Position numbers and translations under genes: made by a program. Positions 25,830 through 35,522 of a stretch of 64,000 bases of DNA are shown piece after piece. The notes beneath the pieces are model-generated. The model did not search any database. It saw only the letters and a list, made by a program, of their open reading frames with translations, and was not told where the DNA came from. Source of the DNA: JAIOZK01 sp964468645 (lineage in GTDB: Bacteria; Bacteroidota; Bacteroidia; Bacteroidales; JAIOZK01); assembly GCA_964468645.1 (NCBI GenBank), contig CAYXUU010000012.1, forward strand, positions 49,920 to 113,919, given 5' to 3'. Within the stretch, counting starts at the first letter, position 1; each line of letters opens with the position of its first letter.

Positions 25830-27884
25830 TTATAATTTTGCCAGAAGTTCAATACCAATACTTATTCCAATAGTATATGAAGTATAAAGAACAGCCGGTA
25901 CATTCCCGGAGTCATAGGTATTAAGTTTTGTCCTGAGAATCACTTTATTGGCCGCCTTAAGGTTCTGGAAGGTGTAATTATTGATCCGTTCTTCAAGGTA
26001 GCTGATCTTCTTTTTGTACACTTTCCCCGATTCATCAACAGGTGCTGAACTTATTTGATCGAAGCTATATGTTTCCACAGGAGTTTCAAACTCAGGATCG
26101 AGGATCACGAATTCAAGGTTGATATCAAAAGGAAATCCGTTCTCGATGATAAAGCTAAAAACCCCGCTTTCTATACTTTTAACATCATTCTCATTCAGGT
26201 TAACTTCTACAGTGTCGATATACATCAGGTGATCAGTTTGCAAACTCAATGGCAACTCAATATCCATACTTACATCAATCCTACTTTCGCTACCTATAAA
26301 ATTATTGGCGATTCCTGCCGGATTTGTAATACCACCGCCATAATATGCAATGAATTGCGGGGTTAGTGCTATAAATTCCACAATAGAAGAATTCTCTTTA
26401 CTAATATTAAATTGGCCATGTACCACTTCTCCATATACCTGTGGGCTCTCAATATATAAGGTATCAAGATTCAGGTCTTGTTCCTGCCAGTCTATAGAAA
26501 TACCGGTAATATCCATCTTTAAATTGAATGGAATACCAAAAGAGTTGCTGTAATAAATATTCATCCGTGGATTGGTAAGGGTAAGTCCTCCATCAAAGTG
26601 ATTAAAGAATTCAAGATCCAGGTCAAAAACGGAATCCGGTAGTATCACTGTGCGTTTTCCAAGGTATCCATCGGTAAAGGAAAAATCAAGGTCAACAGGT
26701 TTAAAATCCAGGACAATATTGTTTGAAGAATCGAAATAAACCTGGTCCTGTGAAGATAAAATCATTATCTGGTATTTTACAGGGAAGCGGTTAAAGGGTC
26801 TTTCCGGATCGGTTGACAGATCAAAACTCGACTGGTTCAGGTTCCAGGATGTATTTACAGTCTGGAATGGATTTACTATAATATATTGTTCCGGTATCAC
26901 ACCCGACTGAAGCACTGAAGGCAATTGCAAATAAGCCACAATAGAGACCGGAATATTGGAAACTACTGAGTATTCAAACATGCAGGTATTGAAATCAATA
27001 TGTTCTATCCTGGCATTCGAGTCCAGTTCGAAATCCACTAACTGGGTTTGGTTAATAACAAGTTGATCCTTGATAACCGCCTCCCCATTGATCACTTTCA
27101 GGTTTCTTGCGCTCATCTGCAAATCCACACCATTATCCAGGTCGATCAATACAGAATCCGGGTAGCTGGTATTCGAAACAATTCCGGCATTTCTAAATGC
27201 AAACTGATGATCCAATTCAAGACCACTCAGATCTATCGAATCGTAGATTGAATCACCGGGTTTTATATTCCAAAACTCAAGTGTATCTATTATTACCTGA
27301 TCAGGCCCATTAAGTACTTCCATGCTGAAAAAAATAATTTCCACAGGAAAGCTGCTGAAAATACTAAAAACCAGTGTACCCTCGGAGAACTTTACGTAAG
27401 TAAAGGATTCTATTGGTTCGGTTTCAATGATAAATGGTTCCGGAATAATCATTGGTGGAAAGACTGCCTTGGCACCTTCATATTTTAACAAACTATCACG
27501 CATAGCTTCATTCATGTATGGAAGCAGGGAATTAAGTGTTGGTGAAACATTCAGATTAAAATCAATGAAGTCCAGTTCTCCAATCGAATACGATTTACTG
27601 TAAGTTTCCTGGTCGGGTATCTCGAATATCTCTGAGACGCTGATATTGAACAGTGAATCGAGGCTATAAAAAATCCTGAGTGTACTATCAGGATTAATAA
27701 TGAGGCTGGTATCCTGTACTGCCAGTTCATGCAGGCTGATAACAGATTCGATAAATGGAAAAGCAATATTCGGATTCCATTCAGGGGAAACAATTTTATC
27801 GAAATTTTTATCGCATCTGATACTGATAAATAACAATAGTATCACGAGAAGCACTGAGAATATTTTCCGTTTTGTCCCTTGCAC
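25830..27884 (-). CDS. Large lipoprotein of unknown function
   Basis: A 684-aa protein with a lipoprotein signal (VILLLFISIRC, cysteine about residue 25, followed by DKN). The mature chain is rich in beta strands, with repeated units of the type DLDNGVDLQMSARNLKV and LPLSLQTDHLMYIDTVEVNL that could be immunoglobulin-like layers. No catalytic motif is visible. The gene shares a strand and a 19-base gap with the DUF5723-like gene, so the two may form an outer-membrane pair. A TATATTTG element lies at 27930-27937 on the minus strand, 46 bases before the start. Confidence 0.8.
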   Translation of the reverse strand: MQGTKRKIFSVLLVILLLFISIRCDKNFDKIVSPEWNPNIAFPFIESVISLHELAVQDTSLIINPDSTLRIFYSLDSLFNISVSEIFEIPDQETYSKSYSIGELDFIDFNLNVSPTLNSLLPYMNEAMRDSLLKYEGAKAVFPPMIIPEPFIIETEPIESFTYVKFSEGTLVFSIFSSFPVEIIFFSMEVLNGPDQVIIDTLEFWNIKPGDSIYDSIDLSGLELDHQFAFRNAGIVSNTSYPDSVLIDLDNGVDLQMSARNLKVINGEAVIKDQLVINQTQLVDFELDSNARIEHIDFNTCMFEYSVVSNIPVSIVAYLQLPSVLQSGVIPEQYIIVNPFQTVNTSWNLNQSSFDLSTDPERPFNRFPVKYQIMILSSQDQVYFDSSNNIVLDFKPVDLDFSFTDGYLGKRTVILPDSVFDLDLEFFNHFDGGLTLTNPRMNIYYSNSFGIPFNLKMDITGISIDWQEQDLNLDTLYIESPQVYGEVVHGQFNISKENSSIVEFIALTPQFIAYYGGGITNPAGIANNFIGSESRIDVSMDIELPLSLQTDHLMYIDTVEVNLNENDVKSIESGVFSFIIENGFPFDINLEFVILDPEFETPVETYSFDQISSAPVDESGKVYKKKISYLEERINNYTFQNLKAANKVILRTKLNTYDSGNVPAVLYTSYTIGISIGIELLAKL

Positions 27885-27929
27885 GTCTGTTTTTCAGTAT
27901 GATATTAATCGTATCTCACCTAATCCAAT

Positions 27930-27937
27930 CAAATATA
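27930..27937 (-). promoter_or_regulatory. Candidate -7 promoter element TATATTTG
   Basis: Minus-strand TAnnTTTG match upstream of the large lipoprotein gene. Confidence 0.45.
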
Positions 27938-28009
27938 ATTTAAAATGATAGCAGGGTGAAAGAAAGCATTACTACTTTCAAACAATCGATTGTTAATAGT
28001 TTTAAGTTG

Positions 28010-28079
28010 CCAGTTCAAAGTTTCTAGTCCGAAGTTATTAACTATTAAACTTAACTTCAAACCGGTAACTTTGAACTGG
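28010..28079. repeat. Inverted repeat CCAGTTCAAAGTT / AACTTTGAACTGG
   Basis: Thirteen-base perfect arms at 28010-28022 and 28067-28079 lie between divergent genes. Words such as AACTTCAAAC and AACTGGTAAC recur here and again at about 36884-36925, so this is another family of short repeats. Confidence 0.7.
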
Positions 28080-28168
28080 TAACTAAAAATATACATCAGA
28101 TACCAATATTTAGCAATTGAAATATTATGTTAAAGCTTGGAAATAATTTAATAAATTCGCTAATGGAT

Positions 28169-29137
28169 ATGAGCAAAGAACTACGCATCGTTTTTATGGG
28201 AACCCCTGAATTTGCTGTTCCGTCACTGAAGATACTCCTTGAGAATAACTACAAAATTCCAGGTGTAATTACAGCACCTGATAAACCAGGTGGAAGAGGC
28301 AGGAAGATCAGGGAATCTGCAGTAAAAGTTTTTGCAAAAGAACATGGCATTGAAGTTCTTCAGCCGGCTAAACTCAATGACATTCAATTTATTCAAGACC
28401 TTAAAAATCTTGATCATAATCTTCAGGTTGTAGTTGCATTCAGGATGTTGCCTTCACAGGTCTGGAATCTTCCTGAGTTTGGCACTTTTAACCTACATGC
28501 CAGTTTGTTACCACAATATCGTGGGGCGGCCCCGATAAATTGGGCAATCATCAATGGGGAGAAAGTGACCGGTATCAGCACCTTTTTTCTTGATGAAAAG
28601 ATTGACACAGGAAAACTTATACTTCAGGAGAAAACTTCAATAGGTGATTCAGAAACTGCTGGTGAATTGCACGACAGGATGATGATTACCGGCGCCGGGC
28701 TTGTACTGAAAACGATCAGGTTAATTGAACAAGGTAATGTACAGCCAATAGATCAATACCGTTTGATTCACAAAGATGAATCTTTAAAAAGCGCACCCAA
28801 GATTTTCAGGGAAGATTGTGTTATCAACTGGAATGAACCCTCGATGATGATATTTAACAGGATCAGGGGGCTGAGCCCTTATCCGGCTGCGTTCACCAGA
28901 TTAATATCACCCGAAGGCCAGGAACATTTAATAAAAATATACAGATCAGAGATACAAGATAAACACACCGATTCCTCTCCGGGAAATATCTTAACTGATT
29001 CATCAACCTATCTACATATAAATACAAAAGATGGCACGCTTTCAATCAAGGAATTACAGCAGGCGGGGAAAAAGCGGATGAATCTGGGAGACTTTCTTAG
29101 GGGATTTCAACTGGATGATCGGTGGAAGGTTGGTTGA
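28169..29137 (+). CDS. fmt: Methionyl-tRNA formyltransferase
   Basis: Formylates initiator Met-tRNA. The N-terminal Rossmann domain starts LRIVFMGTPEFAVPSL; the formyl-folate site includes FNLHASLLPQYRGAAPINWAI, with the family's catalytic asparagine, histidine and later aspartate (FFLDEKIDTG). The OB-like C-terminal domain begins about residue 205. I chose the ATG at 28169 because the family starts there; in-frame ATGs at 28163 and 28127 exist. The final codons and TGA stop (29129-29137) are part of a downstream GGTTGAAT octamer array. Confidence 0.94.
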   Translation: MSKELRIVFMGTPEFAVPSLKILLENNYKIPGVITAPDKPGGRGRKIRESAVKVFAKEHGIEVLQPAKLNDIQFIQDLKNLDHNLQVVVAFRMLPSQVWNLPEFGTFNLHASLLPQYRGAAPINWAIINGEKVTGISTFFLDEKIDTGKLILQEKTSIGDSETAGELHDRMMITGAGLVLKTIRLIEQGNVQPIDQYRLIHKDESLKSAPKIFREDCVINWNEPSMMIFNRIRGLSPYPAAFTRLISPEGQEHLIKIYRSEIQDKHTDSSPGNILTDSSTYLHINTKDGTLSIKELQQAGKKRMNLGDFLRGFQLDDRWKVG

Positions 29138-29168
29138 ATGGTTGAATGGTTGAGGGTTGAGGGCTAAG
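29126..29168. repeat. Tandem octamer patch (GGTTGAAT / GGTTGAGG)
   Basis: About five 8-base units begin inside the last codons of fmt and supply its stop codon. Confidence 0.85.
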
Positions 29169-29209
29169 AGCAGCTAATTGAGTATTAAGTTACGAATCTA
29201 CCATAAGCT

Positions 29210-30292
29210 ATGGAGACAAAAAAGATTTATAGTATAACACAGATTGAAGGAGCTTGTATTATTGGCTCTCCGATTGTTGCTGGTATTCTAATCGCTCACA
29301 ATTATAAAGTTTTTGGTGAGAGACAGAAAGGGACTGCCTGGATATTTATTGGATTTCTTTGGACTTTTACTTTGATAGGACTTGCAATGTTAATACCTGA
29401 AGGTGTTGTTGACAGTATTCAGATGTTTATACCTATTACAAATGGATTAATCCTTTATCCAATAATCAACAAAACTCAAGGAGATCGAATTAAAGAACAT
29501 TTTGATAATGACGGACTGAAAGGCTCCAACTGGATCGTGGTGGGCTTGACTGCCCTGGTCGTAGCAATAATATTGACCCCTATAATTATCCTTGACAGAA
29601 TATCTCCGATAAACGATTATACAAGACATGCATTCAATTCAAATGGGATTTATTATAACTCCAGCATGCCTTTGGAGGAGGTAAACAAATTAGGAGGAAT
29701 ACTGCAACGTATTGAGTATTTTAATACAGAAAATACCGCCGAAGTTGTCTTCATTTCTACAGATACAACCTTTGAATTTAAACTAATCATGGAGAAATCA
29801 TTATTTCATGATACTATATTACTTAATGAAACAAAGCTAATATTTAATCATGTGGGAAGTTATGATTTTGAGAAACCTTTAATATTTAAGATTACTGACC
29901 AATATCTTAATAATGATAAAGTGATTACAATTGATAATTACGATAGTATTCCGATTTTATTTGAAGTTGAATTTTTCTCAAGAAATCCAAATTTTAGGCT
30001 GATTTATAATAAATCCATTGATGAATGGGAGAGAAAGAAGTTCCAGGGACTTATTATGAATATGGAAGAAATCTTTTCTGCTCAAAATAGTTTCGACTTT
30101 TTAATAGATCTTGAAAATGAAAGTTATCATTTAAAATTATTTATCCCTAAACAGAGCTGGTATAATCCTCAACTCCTCTCTGAGGTAAAATATATTAAAC
30201 AGAAACTAAATAATGCTGGATTTAATTATCCATTCAAAGTTATGCTCGTTGATAACTCAACTATTGAATTAGAAGAAAAAGAGGTAGAATAA
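29210..30292 (+). CDS. Membrane protein of unknown function with soluble C-terminal domain
   Basis: Not recognised. The 360-aa protein has four hydrophobic segments in its first 130 residues (IEGACIIGSPIVAGILIA, WIFIGFLWTFTLIGLAML, MFIPITNGLILYPII, WIVVGLTALVVAIILTPII), followed by a soluble alpha/beta region of about 220 residues with no cysteine pairs or catalytic motif that I can name. Codon use is more AT-rich than in neighbouring housekeeping genes, which may point to acquisition. It lies alone between fmt and HU. Confidence 0.7.
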   Translation: METKKIYSITQIEGACIIGSPIVAGILIAHNYKVFGERQKGTAWIFIGFLWTFTLIGLAMLIPEGVVDSIQMFIPITNGLILYPIINKTQGDRIKEHFDNDGLKGSNWIVVGLTALVVAIILTPIIILDRISPINDYTRHAFNSNGIYYNSSMPLEEVNKLGGILQRIEYFNTENTAEVVFISTDTTFEFKLIMEKSLFHDTILLNETKLIFNHVGSYDFEKPLIFKITDQYLNNDKVITIDNYDSIPILFEVEFFSRNPNFRLIYNKSIDEWERKKFQGLIMNMEEIFSAQNSFDFLIDLENESYHLKLFIPKQSWYNPQLLSEVKYIKQKLNNAGFNYPFKVMLVDNSTIELEEKEVE

Positions 30293-30543
30293 TTTTACCC
30301 ATTAAAATTTGCATTTCCAATGACCAATGGCCAATAACCAATGACCAAATAAAGAGTCAATATAAAATTTTATCTGTCTGTTGTTGATTTTAATCTATTT
30401 TAACATTTACATTTACACCCAAAAACCTCTTAAAAAGCACGCTAATCAAGGAAAACAGTTATGACTTATTAACAAAAATGCTGTTTTATTAACATTTAAA
30501 GGGGTTTTAGAGCTTATGCACTTGACATTTTTCTTAGATGGCT

Positions 30544-30551
30544 TATATTTG
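30544..30551 (+). promoter_or_regulatory. Promoter of the HU gene (TATATTTG with upstream TTGACA)
   Basis: TAnnTTTG match at 30544-30551 with TTGACA at 30522-30527, 16 bases upstream. Start codon at 30589 leaves a leader of about 30 bases. The best-looking promoter in the window. Confidence 0.6.
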
Positions 30552-30588
30552 CAGGGTTCGCAGTAATATTAATCAAAATCAAAGAAAC

Positions 30589-30861
30589 ATGAACAAAGCA
30601 GAATTAATTGAAGCCATTGCTTCAGGTGCAGATTTAACAAAAGCCGATGCCAAAAGAGCATTAGACGCCTTCATTGGTGCTACAGCAGGAGCACTTAACA
30701 AGGGAGACCGTGTTGCATTAGTTGGATTTGGTTCATTTTCTGTAGCTAAGAGGGCTGCAAGGAAAGGCAGAAACCCACAAAGCGGTAAAGAAATCACAAT
30801 TCCTGCCAAAAAGGTTGTGAAATTCAAACCAGGAAATGACCTGTCAAAAACTATCAAATAA
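30589..30861 (+). CDS. hup: DNA-binding protein HU
   Basis: A 90-aa nucleoid protein. MNKAELIEAIASGADL and the helices that follow form the dimer core; GFGSFSVAKRAARKGRNPQ and the EITIPAKKVVKFKPG strand form the DNA-wrapping arm, including the proline of RNPQSG that intercalates into DNA. The in-frame sequence upstream to 30538 overlaps the promoter and is not coding. It is followed by an intrinsic terminator. Confidence 0.96.
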   Translation: MNKAELIEAIASGADLTKADAKRALDAFIGATAGALNKGDRVALVGFGSFSVAKRAARKGRNPQSGKEITIPAKKVVKFKPGNDLSKTIK

Positions 30862-30879
30862 GATAGACTAAGGTATTAG

Positions 30880-30913
30880 AAATCCCTGGTATTAATTTTA
30901 CCGGGGATTTTTT
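30880..30913 (+). terminator. Rho-independent terminator after HU
   Basis: AATCCCTGGTA (30881-30891) pairs with TACCGGGGATT (30899-30909) with one G/T mismatch, followed by a T-run. The last codons of the convergent glycosylase gene are inside the stem. Confidence 0.8.
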
Positions 30914-31503
30914 ATTTCTGCATAATACAAAGGAGCAATATAAAAGCGATATGGCAACGCGGCATCCTCCTCAGCATAATCAATGCCAATTCTTTTGCCG
31001 GTGATCAACCTCGATGCCGGTATCTCTATCCCTTGATCTTCCAGCCAGATGGTATTACCAAGTAATTCTGTACCACTGTGAGAATAATCCAATCCCAGGC
31101 CCTTTGATAGTTTGCCAGGGCCAACCATCAAATCTATGGTTGGTTTTTTCCTGTTCAGCCTTTCCAGGATTACCTCCAATCCATGTGTTGGATAAACCGC
31201 CCTGATCAATACAGCCTGAGGTACATCCCGGATATTTGTCACAATATTGAATAAGGAGTGAATCCCATAACACAGGTAAATATATGCCCTTCCCCCGTCG
31301 GCATACATAATCTCGGTACGCTTGGTTCTTCTGTTACCAAAAGCATGACAGGCTTTGTCGACAATTCCATTATAAGCCTCTGTTTCTGTGATAATGCCTC
31401 CGGTTATTCTATTATCAAAATTCGTAAACAGATACTTGCCAATTAATTGCCTGGCAATAGAAACAACATCTTCCTGCAAATAAAATGACCTTGCCAGTTT
31501 CAT
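30898..31503 (-). CDS. DNA-3-methyladenine glycosylase (AAG/Mpg family)
   Basis: Removes alkylated purines from DNA. The 201-aa protein shows TETEAYNGIVDKACHA (catalytic glutamate that activates water in this family), RTEIMYADGGRAYIYLCYG, NIVTNIRDVPQAVLIRA and GPGKLSKGLGL, all in the expected order. I use the ATG at 31503 (MKLARSFYL), typical of the family; an ATG at 31524 would add seven residues. Convergent with HU through a shared terminator. Confidence 0.93.
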   Translation of the reverse strand: MKLARSFYLQEDVVSIARQLIGKYLFTNFDNRITGGIITETEAYNGIVDKACHAFGNRRTKRTEIMYADGGRAYIYLCYGIHSLFNIVTNIRDVPQAVLIRAVYPTHGLEVILERLNRKKPTIDLMVGPGKLSKGLGLDYSHSGTELLGNTIWLEDQGIEIPASRLITGKRIGIDYAEEDAALPYRFYIAPLYYAEIKNPR

Positions 31504-31695
31504 AAGCGATTTGTAATAAGACAACCATAAAATAACCTAATTAAACAACAATCCATCGGAAGACTGGTGTTTGCAAAATGGTTATAAATATTGATATTTC
31601 AGAATACTCCAAATAATAAGTCATCCGATGATTATCAGTCAAAATTAAATTGAAATAACACAAAAATTAAATTAATTAGTATAACATATACAAAA

Positions 31696-33612
31696 TTACA
31701 GGTCAAGACTTATCTGTTGCCGCCAGCCAAGTTTCTCCTGTTCTTCAGTGATCTTATTGTTATCTTTCAACCATTGAACAATCCTGATCAATCTCTCCGC
31801 CTCAAATTCATTCAACTCTTTGATAAGTTCGTAGATGGTAAGGGGGTTTCTGCTAAGTATCTTTTTTATTTTAATGATGGCCTGATCAAACTCCAGATCA
31901 CTTATTTCCATTTTATTTCTGCTAAGGCAAACATCACATTTTCCACATCGCCTTGAATTCCTTTCTCCAAAATAATTAAGCAGAAGCTGGTTCCTGCAAA
32001 TATGGTCAGTTGTTATATAACGCAGCACAGATTGCATACGCTTTGTTGCACTGACCTTCCTGTCCTTATAATTCTCCCTTGAAATGCTTATATCTTTCCT
32101 GTCGAATCGCTCCTGCGTAAAGATGATCTGTGGTTTGTCGGTCTGGGGTAAATAGTCAATAATCCCGTTCTTTTCCAGTGCTTTAAGGATCTTCACCATA
32201 TCGGGCTGTTCCACCCCGGCCCGTTGTGCCAGGGCTTTCTCATGGATGATAACAAAGTTACTGAACAGTCCACTGTATGACCTGAGAAGCAATTTTATGA
32301 ATTTATCAAATCCCGGATTCTCAATCTGGAACCTGTAAAGATCTTCCTTATCCAGCTTAATAAAAATCTTAGAAGGGTTATACAATACTTCTGTCATGAT
32401 AATATATCCCTCTTTCTCAAGAATCTTCAAAGCATTGAAAGCTACAACAGGCTGGAAATTATAATTTGCCGAGAAATCTACAAGATTGAAATCAAAAGAA
32501 ATATCTTTTCCACTTCCAACAGCAAGCTGGAAAAAATTACCCAGTGCATTATAAACCGACTTAATAACATCGAGAGGAGGAAATGCATTATCGAGGTTTT
32601 GTTTTAACCTTAGAATATCGGCTTCATCATAAATTAACACAGCTGCTGACTCTTCATCATCGCGGCCTGCCCTGCCGGCTTCCTGAAAGTATGATTCCAG
32701 GCAATCCGGAATGTCAAGATGGATTACACATCTTACATTGGATTTATCAATACCCATCCCAAAAGCGTTGGTTGCAACAATTACACGTTTGGTACCCTTC
32801 ATCCATGCATCCTGAATATCGTTACGGGCTTTTGGTGAAAGACCGGCATGATAATAATCAGCGCTGATATTGTTGTTTACAAGAAACTCGAATACCTCCC
32901 TGGTTTTTTTCCGGCTACGTACATAGATAATCCCTGTACCTGAAAACTGATGAAGCAACTTCAGGATATATCCCTCTTTATTTTCTGACCTTATCACCCG
33001 GTATGCAAGGTTTTTGCGTTCAAAACTTGCCTTGATTAAATTTTTCTTTTTGAATTTTAGTTTTTGTTGGATATCATCAACTACATCGGGAGTTGCCGTT
33101 GCAGTGAGTGCAAGCACCGGAATACCGGGTAAAAACTGCCTTGCATCAGCTATATTAAGGTATGGAGGTCGAAAGTCGTAGCCCCATTGTGAAATACAAT
33201 GCGCCTCATCAACTGCGATTAAGTTAATATTCATATTTCGTAACACCTCGCGGAAAGAATTAGTTTCCAGTCTTTCAGGAGACACATACAGGAACTTTGT
33301 TCCCCCGTAAAAGCAATTATCAACTATAATTTCAATTTCGTTGTTATGAAGCCCGGAATGTATCGCTGAAGCTTTTATTCCTTTCTTCTTCAGATGTTCA
33401 ACCTGGTCTTTCATAAGCGCTATCAGTGGTGTTATCACCAGGCAAACACCTTCTTTTACCATGGCAGGAACCTGGAAGCAAATCGACTTACCACCTCCTG
33501 TTGGAAGTAAAGCAAGTGTATCCTTTCCTTCCAAAACAGCGTTGATTATTTCTTCCTGCAATGGCCGGAATGAAGAATATCCCCAGTATTTTATAAGTAT
33601 GCTTTTGAGCAC
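31696..33612 (-). CDS. recQ: RecQ-family ATP-dependent DNA helicase without an HRDC domain
   Basis: A 3'-5' helicase. Motif I PTGGGKSICFQVPA, motif II DEAHCISQWGYDFRP, motif III LTATATPDV, motif VI QEAGRAGRDDEESA, and the zinc-binding RQC cysteines near CRNQLLLNYFG and CGKCDVC are all visible. After the RQC and winged-helix regions the protein ends at 638 aa with a short helical segment; no clear HRDC domain is seen. This shorter form is common in Bacteroidota, often beside a full-length RecQ, which is not in this window. Confidence 0.94.
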   Translation of the reverse strand: MLKSILIKYWGYSSFRPLQEEIINAVLEGKDTLALLPTGGGKSICFQVPAMVKEGVCLVITPLIALMKDQVEHLKKKGIKASAIHSGLHNNEIEIIVDNCFYGGTKFLYVSPERLETNSFREVLRNMNINLIAVDEAHCISQWGYDFRPPYLNIADARQFLPGIPVLALTATATPDVVDDIQQKLKFKKKNLIKASFERKNLAYRVIRSENKEGYILKLLHQFSGTGIIYVRSRKKTREVFEFLVNNNISADYYHAGLSPKARNDIQDAWMKGTKRVIVATNAFGMGIDKSNVRCVIHLDIPDCLESYFQEAGRAGRDDEESAAVLIYDEADILRLKQNLDNAFPPLDVIKSVYNALGNFFQLAVGSGKDISFDFNLVDFSANYNFQPVVAFNALKILEKEGYIIMTEVLYNPSKIFIKLDKEDLYRFQIENPGFDKFIKLLLRSYSGLFSNFVIIHEKALAQRAGVEQPDMVKILKALEKNGIIDYLPQTDKPQIIFTQERFDRKDISISRENYKDRKVSATKRMQSVLRYITTDHICRNQLLLNYFGERNSRRCGKCDVCLSRNKMEISDLEFDQAIIKIKKILSRNPLTIYELIKELNEFEAERLIRIVQWLKDNNKITEEQEKLGWRQQISLDL

Positions 33613-33959
33613 GTTGATTTTAAGTAGGTTTATTGCGAATTTAATAAAAATGATTGAAACTGGAAGTTGGAGGCTGGAAGTTGGAAGCTGGAAGACGGAA
33701 GTTGGAACTGTCGCAATTGAAATGATTTTACAGCTTAAAAGTTTTGAGTTTGCAGATTACCACCTGTCATTCCGAATCCCTCGATCTGGTGAAGTTAGCA
33801 AAGAGTGAACATGTTAACATCAAGGGTGAGTATCCTCCCGGCGGGTTGTGTGTAACCGCTGAACACTTTTGAGGGGCGCAGCTGATTATTAAAAAAAATC
33901 CAATCAGACCTCAATGCTATCCAATTGATTATATCGTTCCACGATTGATGGACTGCCTA
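33613..33959. other. Intergenic region with octamer array and dispersed repeat copy 3
   Basis: Near 33658-33710 there is a run of GGAAGTTG/GGAAGCTG octamers. The middle section (about 33760-33890) has GC-rich patches including CCTCCCGGCGGG but no gene. The right end holds copy 3 of the dispersed repeat, which reaches the citF stop codon. Confidence 0.6.
33658..33710. repeat. Tandem octamer array (GGAAGTTG / GGAAGCTG)
   Basis: About six 8-base units upstream of recQ; the same family appears at 53694-53725. Confidence 0.85.
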
Positions 33960-33960
33960 C
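33893..33960. repeat. Dispersed intergenic repeat, copy 3
   Basis: Shares ACCTCAATG.TATCCAAT with the copy-2 region and GGACTGCCTAC with copy 1. Its stem is ATCGT (33933-33937), loop TCC, ACGAT (33941-33945): both arms differ from copy 2 in a way that preserves pairing. It ends at the stop codon of citF. Confidence 0.75.
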
Positions 33961-35522
33961 TATTCTCCCACCTTCCTCACCGCATCAATCACCGTTCCGT
34001 CCACCCATTTGATAGCGGCAATAACCTCATCACTGATGACTGCTTTTCCTGGCTTTCCGCAGATCTTTTCGGCTTCATTCTTCAATTCTTCAATCGTTTT
34101 AATAGGCAGACCTGAATTTTTAGTTTTATCGATCAGATCCTGTCGCAATGGATTTATGGCAAGGCCTCTTTCGGTTACAATAACATCGATTAGTTCACCG
34201 GGGCCACAAAGTGTTGTCACCTCATCCTTAATCACTGGGATCCTGTCGCGGAACAATGGGATAGGCAGAATGGTGCATTTAGAGAAAAGACAGTTCTGCC
34301 ATCCGCCGATACCATGCAACAACAAGCCGTCGGAATGGGTTACCACATTGGCATTGAAGTTAATATCCACTTCAGTTGCACCAAGTATCACTACATCGAC
34401 CATACCGGCAAAGTTTCCTTTTCCGTGATAGTTATAACTTGTAAACGGACTGGTATTGATATGATTGGGATTTTCCCTCATTGACCTCACTCCTTCCAGG
34501 TCGAATGTCTGGCCATCGAGGATGTAATCCACCAGTCCTTCTTCCAGCATTTCGACTGGATATTTGTTGCTTCCTGCACGTATAAATCTTGCTTTCCAAC
34601 CACGTTTACGTAACATTTCACCGAAATAAATTCCGATAGACAATGCAGTACCTCCAGCCCCTGCCTGGTATGAGAATCCATCCTTTACAATTCCTGCGGC
34701 ATTACAAAATTGTGCCGTAATCTCTGCAATAAGCAACCTGTCGGGGCTTTTTGTGATCCTTGTTGTTCCGGAAACAATTTTCTCAGGAATTCCTACCTGG
34801 TCAACTTCTACAACATAATCAACATAATTACCATGTATTTGCCATGGGATACAGGGAAATGGTACCAGGTTATCGGTAACGACAATAACCTTATCGGCAT
34901 ATTGGGAATCAGCGAGTGCAAACCCAAGCAATCCACAGGCTGCTGGTCCCCTGTCGCCGGTAGCATTACCAAAGGGATCAGCTGTAGGGGCCGCAATAAC
35001 AGAAATATCAATCAGCACCTCTCCATCCTGTACCGCCTGGTATCTTCCACCATGTGACCTTAACACACCAAGGCCCTGCATTTTACCTTCAGAACAGAAT
35101 CGGCCGAGGGGTCCGTTCATGCTTCCTTCGATACGGTTGATCGTTCCATCTTCAAGGTATCTGATAAGATGTTCGTGGCAGGGAAAGGAAGCCGAAGGAA
35201 ACCAGCGCAGGCCTTTCACACCCAGTTCATGGGCGATATCGAAGATCTGGTTGGCGATCACATCCCCGTTCCTGAAATGGTGATGGGTTGAAATGGTCAT
35301 TCCATCCTTTAATCCAGCTTTTATTAATGCTTCTTTCAGGTTCGGTATAAGTTTGTTTCCATCCGAAGGATAATTGGCACAGGTGGAAATTCTCGGTGCG
35401 TGCTTCCTCCCCTCAGGAATATGTTTACCAACTCCTTTAAAGGGAATATGTTTTTCACCATTAATTTCTTCCGGGACAATACGCCCTGCTTCATTCTTTA
35501 CAAGTTTATCATATTTTTTCAT
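33960..35522 (-). CDS. citF: Citrate lyase alpha subunit (citrate CoA-transferase)
   Basis: Transfers the acyl-carrier-bound acetyl for citryl in the citrate lyase cycle. The 520-aa length and features such as KHIPFKGVGKHIPEG, HHHFRNGD, SYQAGAGGTALS and VTERGLAINPLR fit CitF. It overlaps the CitD-CitE fusion gene by 4 bases. The genes that build and attach the phosphoribosyl-dephospho-CoA arm (citC, citX, citG) are not in the window. The related substrate citramalate cannot be excluded from sequence alone. Confidence 0.92.
   Translation of the reverse strand: MKKYDKLVKNEAGRIVPEEINGEKHIPFKGVGKHIPEGRKHAPRISTCANYPSDGNKLIPNLKEALIKAGLKDGMTISTHHHFRNGDVIANQIFDIAHELGVKGLRWFPSASFPCHEHLIRYLEDGTINRIEGSMNGPLGRFCSEGKMQGLGVLRSHGGRYQAVQDGEVLIDISVIAAPTADPFGNATGDRGPAACGLLGFALADSQYADKVIVVTDNLVPFPCIPWQIHGNYVDYVVEVDQVGIPEKIVSGTTRITKSPDRLLIAEITAQFCNAAGIVKDGFSYQAGAGGTALSIGIYFGEMLRKRGWKARFIRAGSNKYPVEMLEEGLVDYILDGQTFDLEGVRSMRENPNHINTSPFTSYNYHGKGNFAGMVDVVILGATEVDINFNANVVTHSDGLLLHGIGGWQNCLFSKCTILPIPLFRDRIPVIKDEVTTLCGPGELIDVIVTERGLAINPLRQDLIDKTKNSGLPIKTIEELKNEAEKICGKPGKAVISDEVIAAIKWVDGTVIDAVRKVGE

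Noticed and set aside
30538..30588. Upstream extension of HU
   Set aside because: It runs through the promoter; HU proteins start at MNKAELI.
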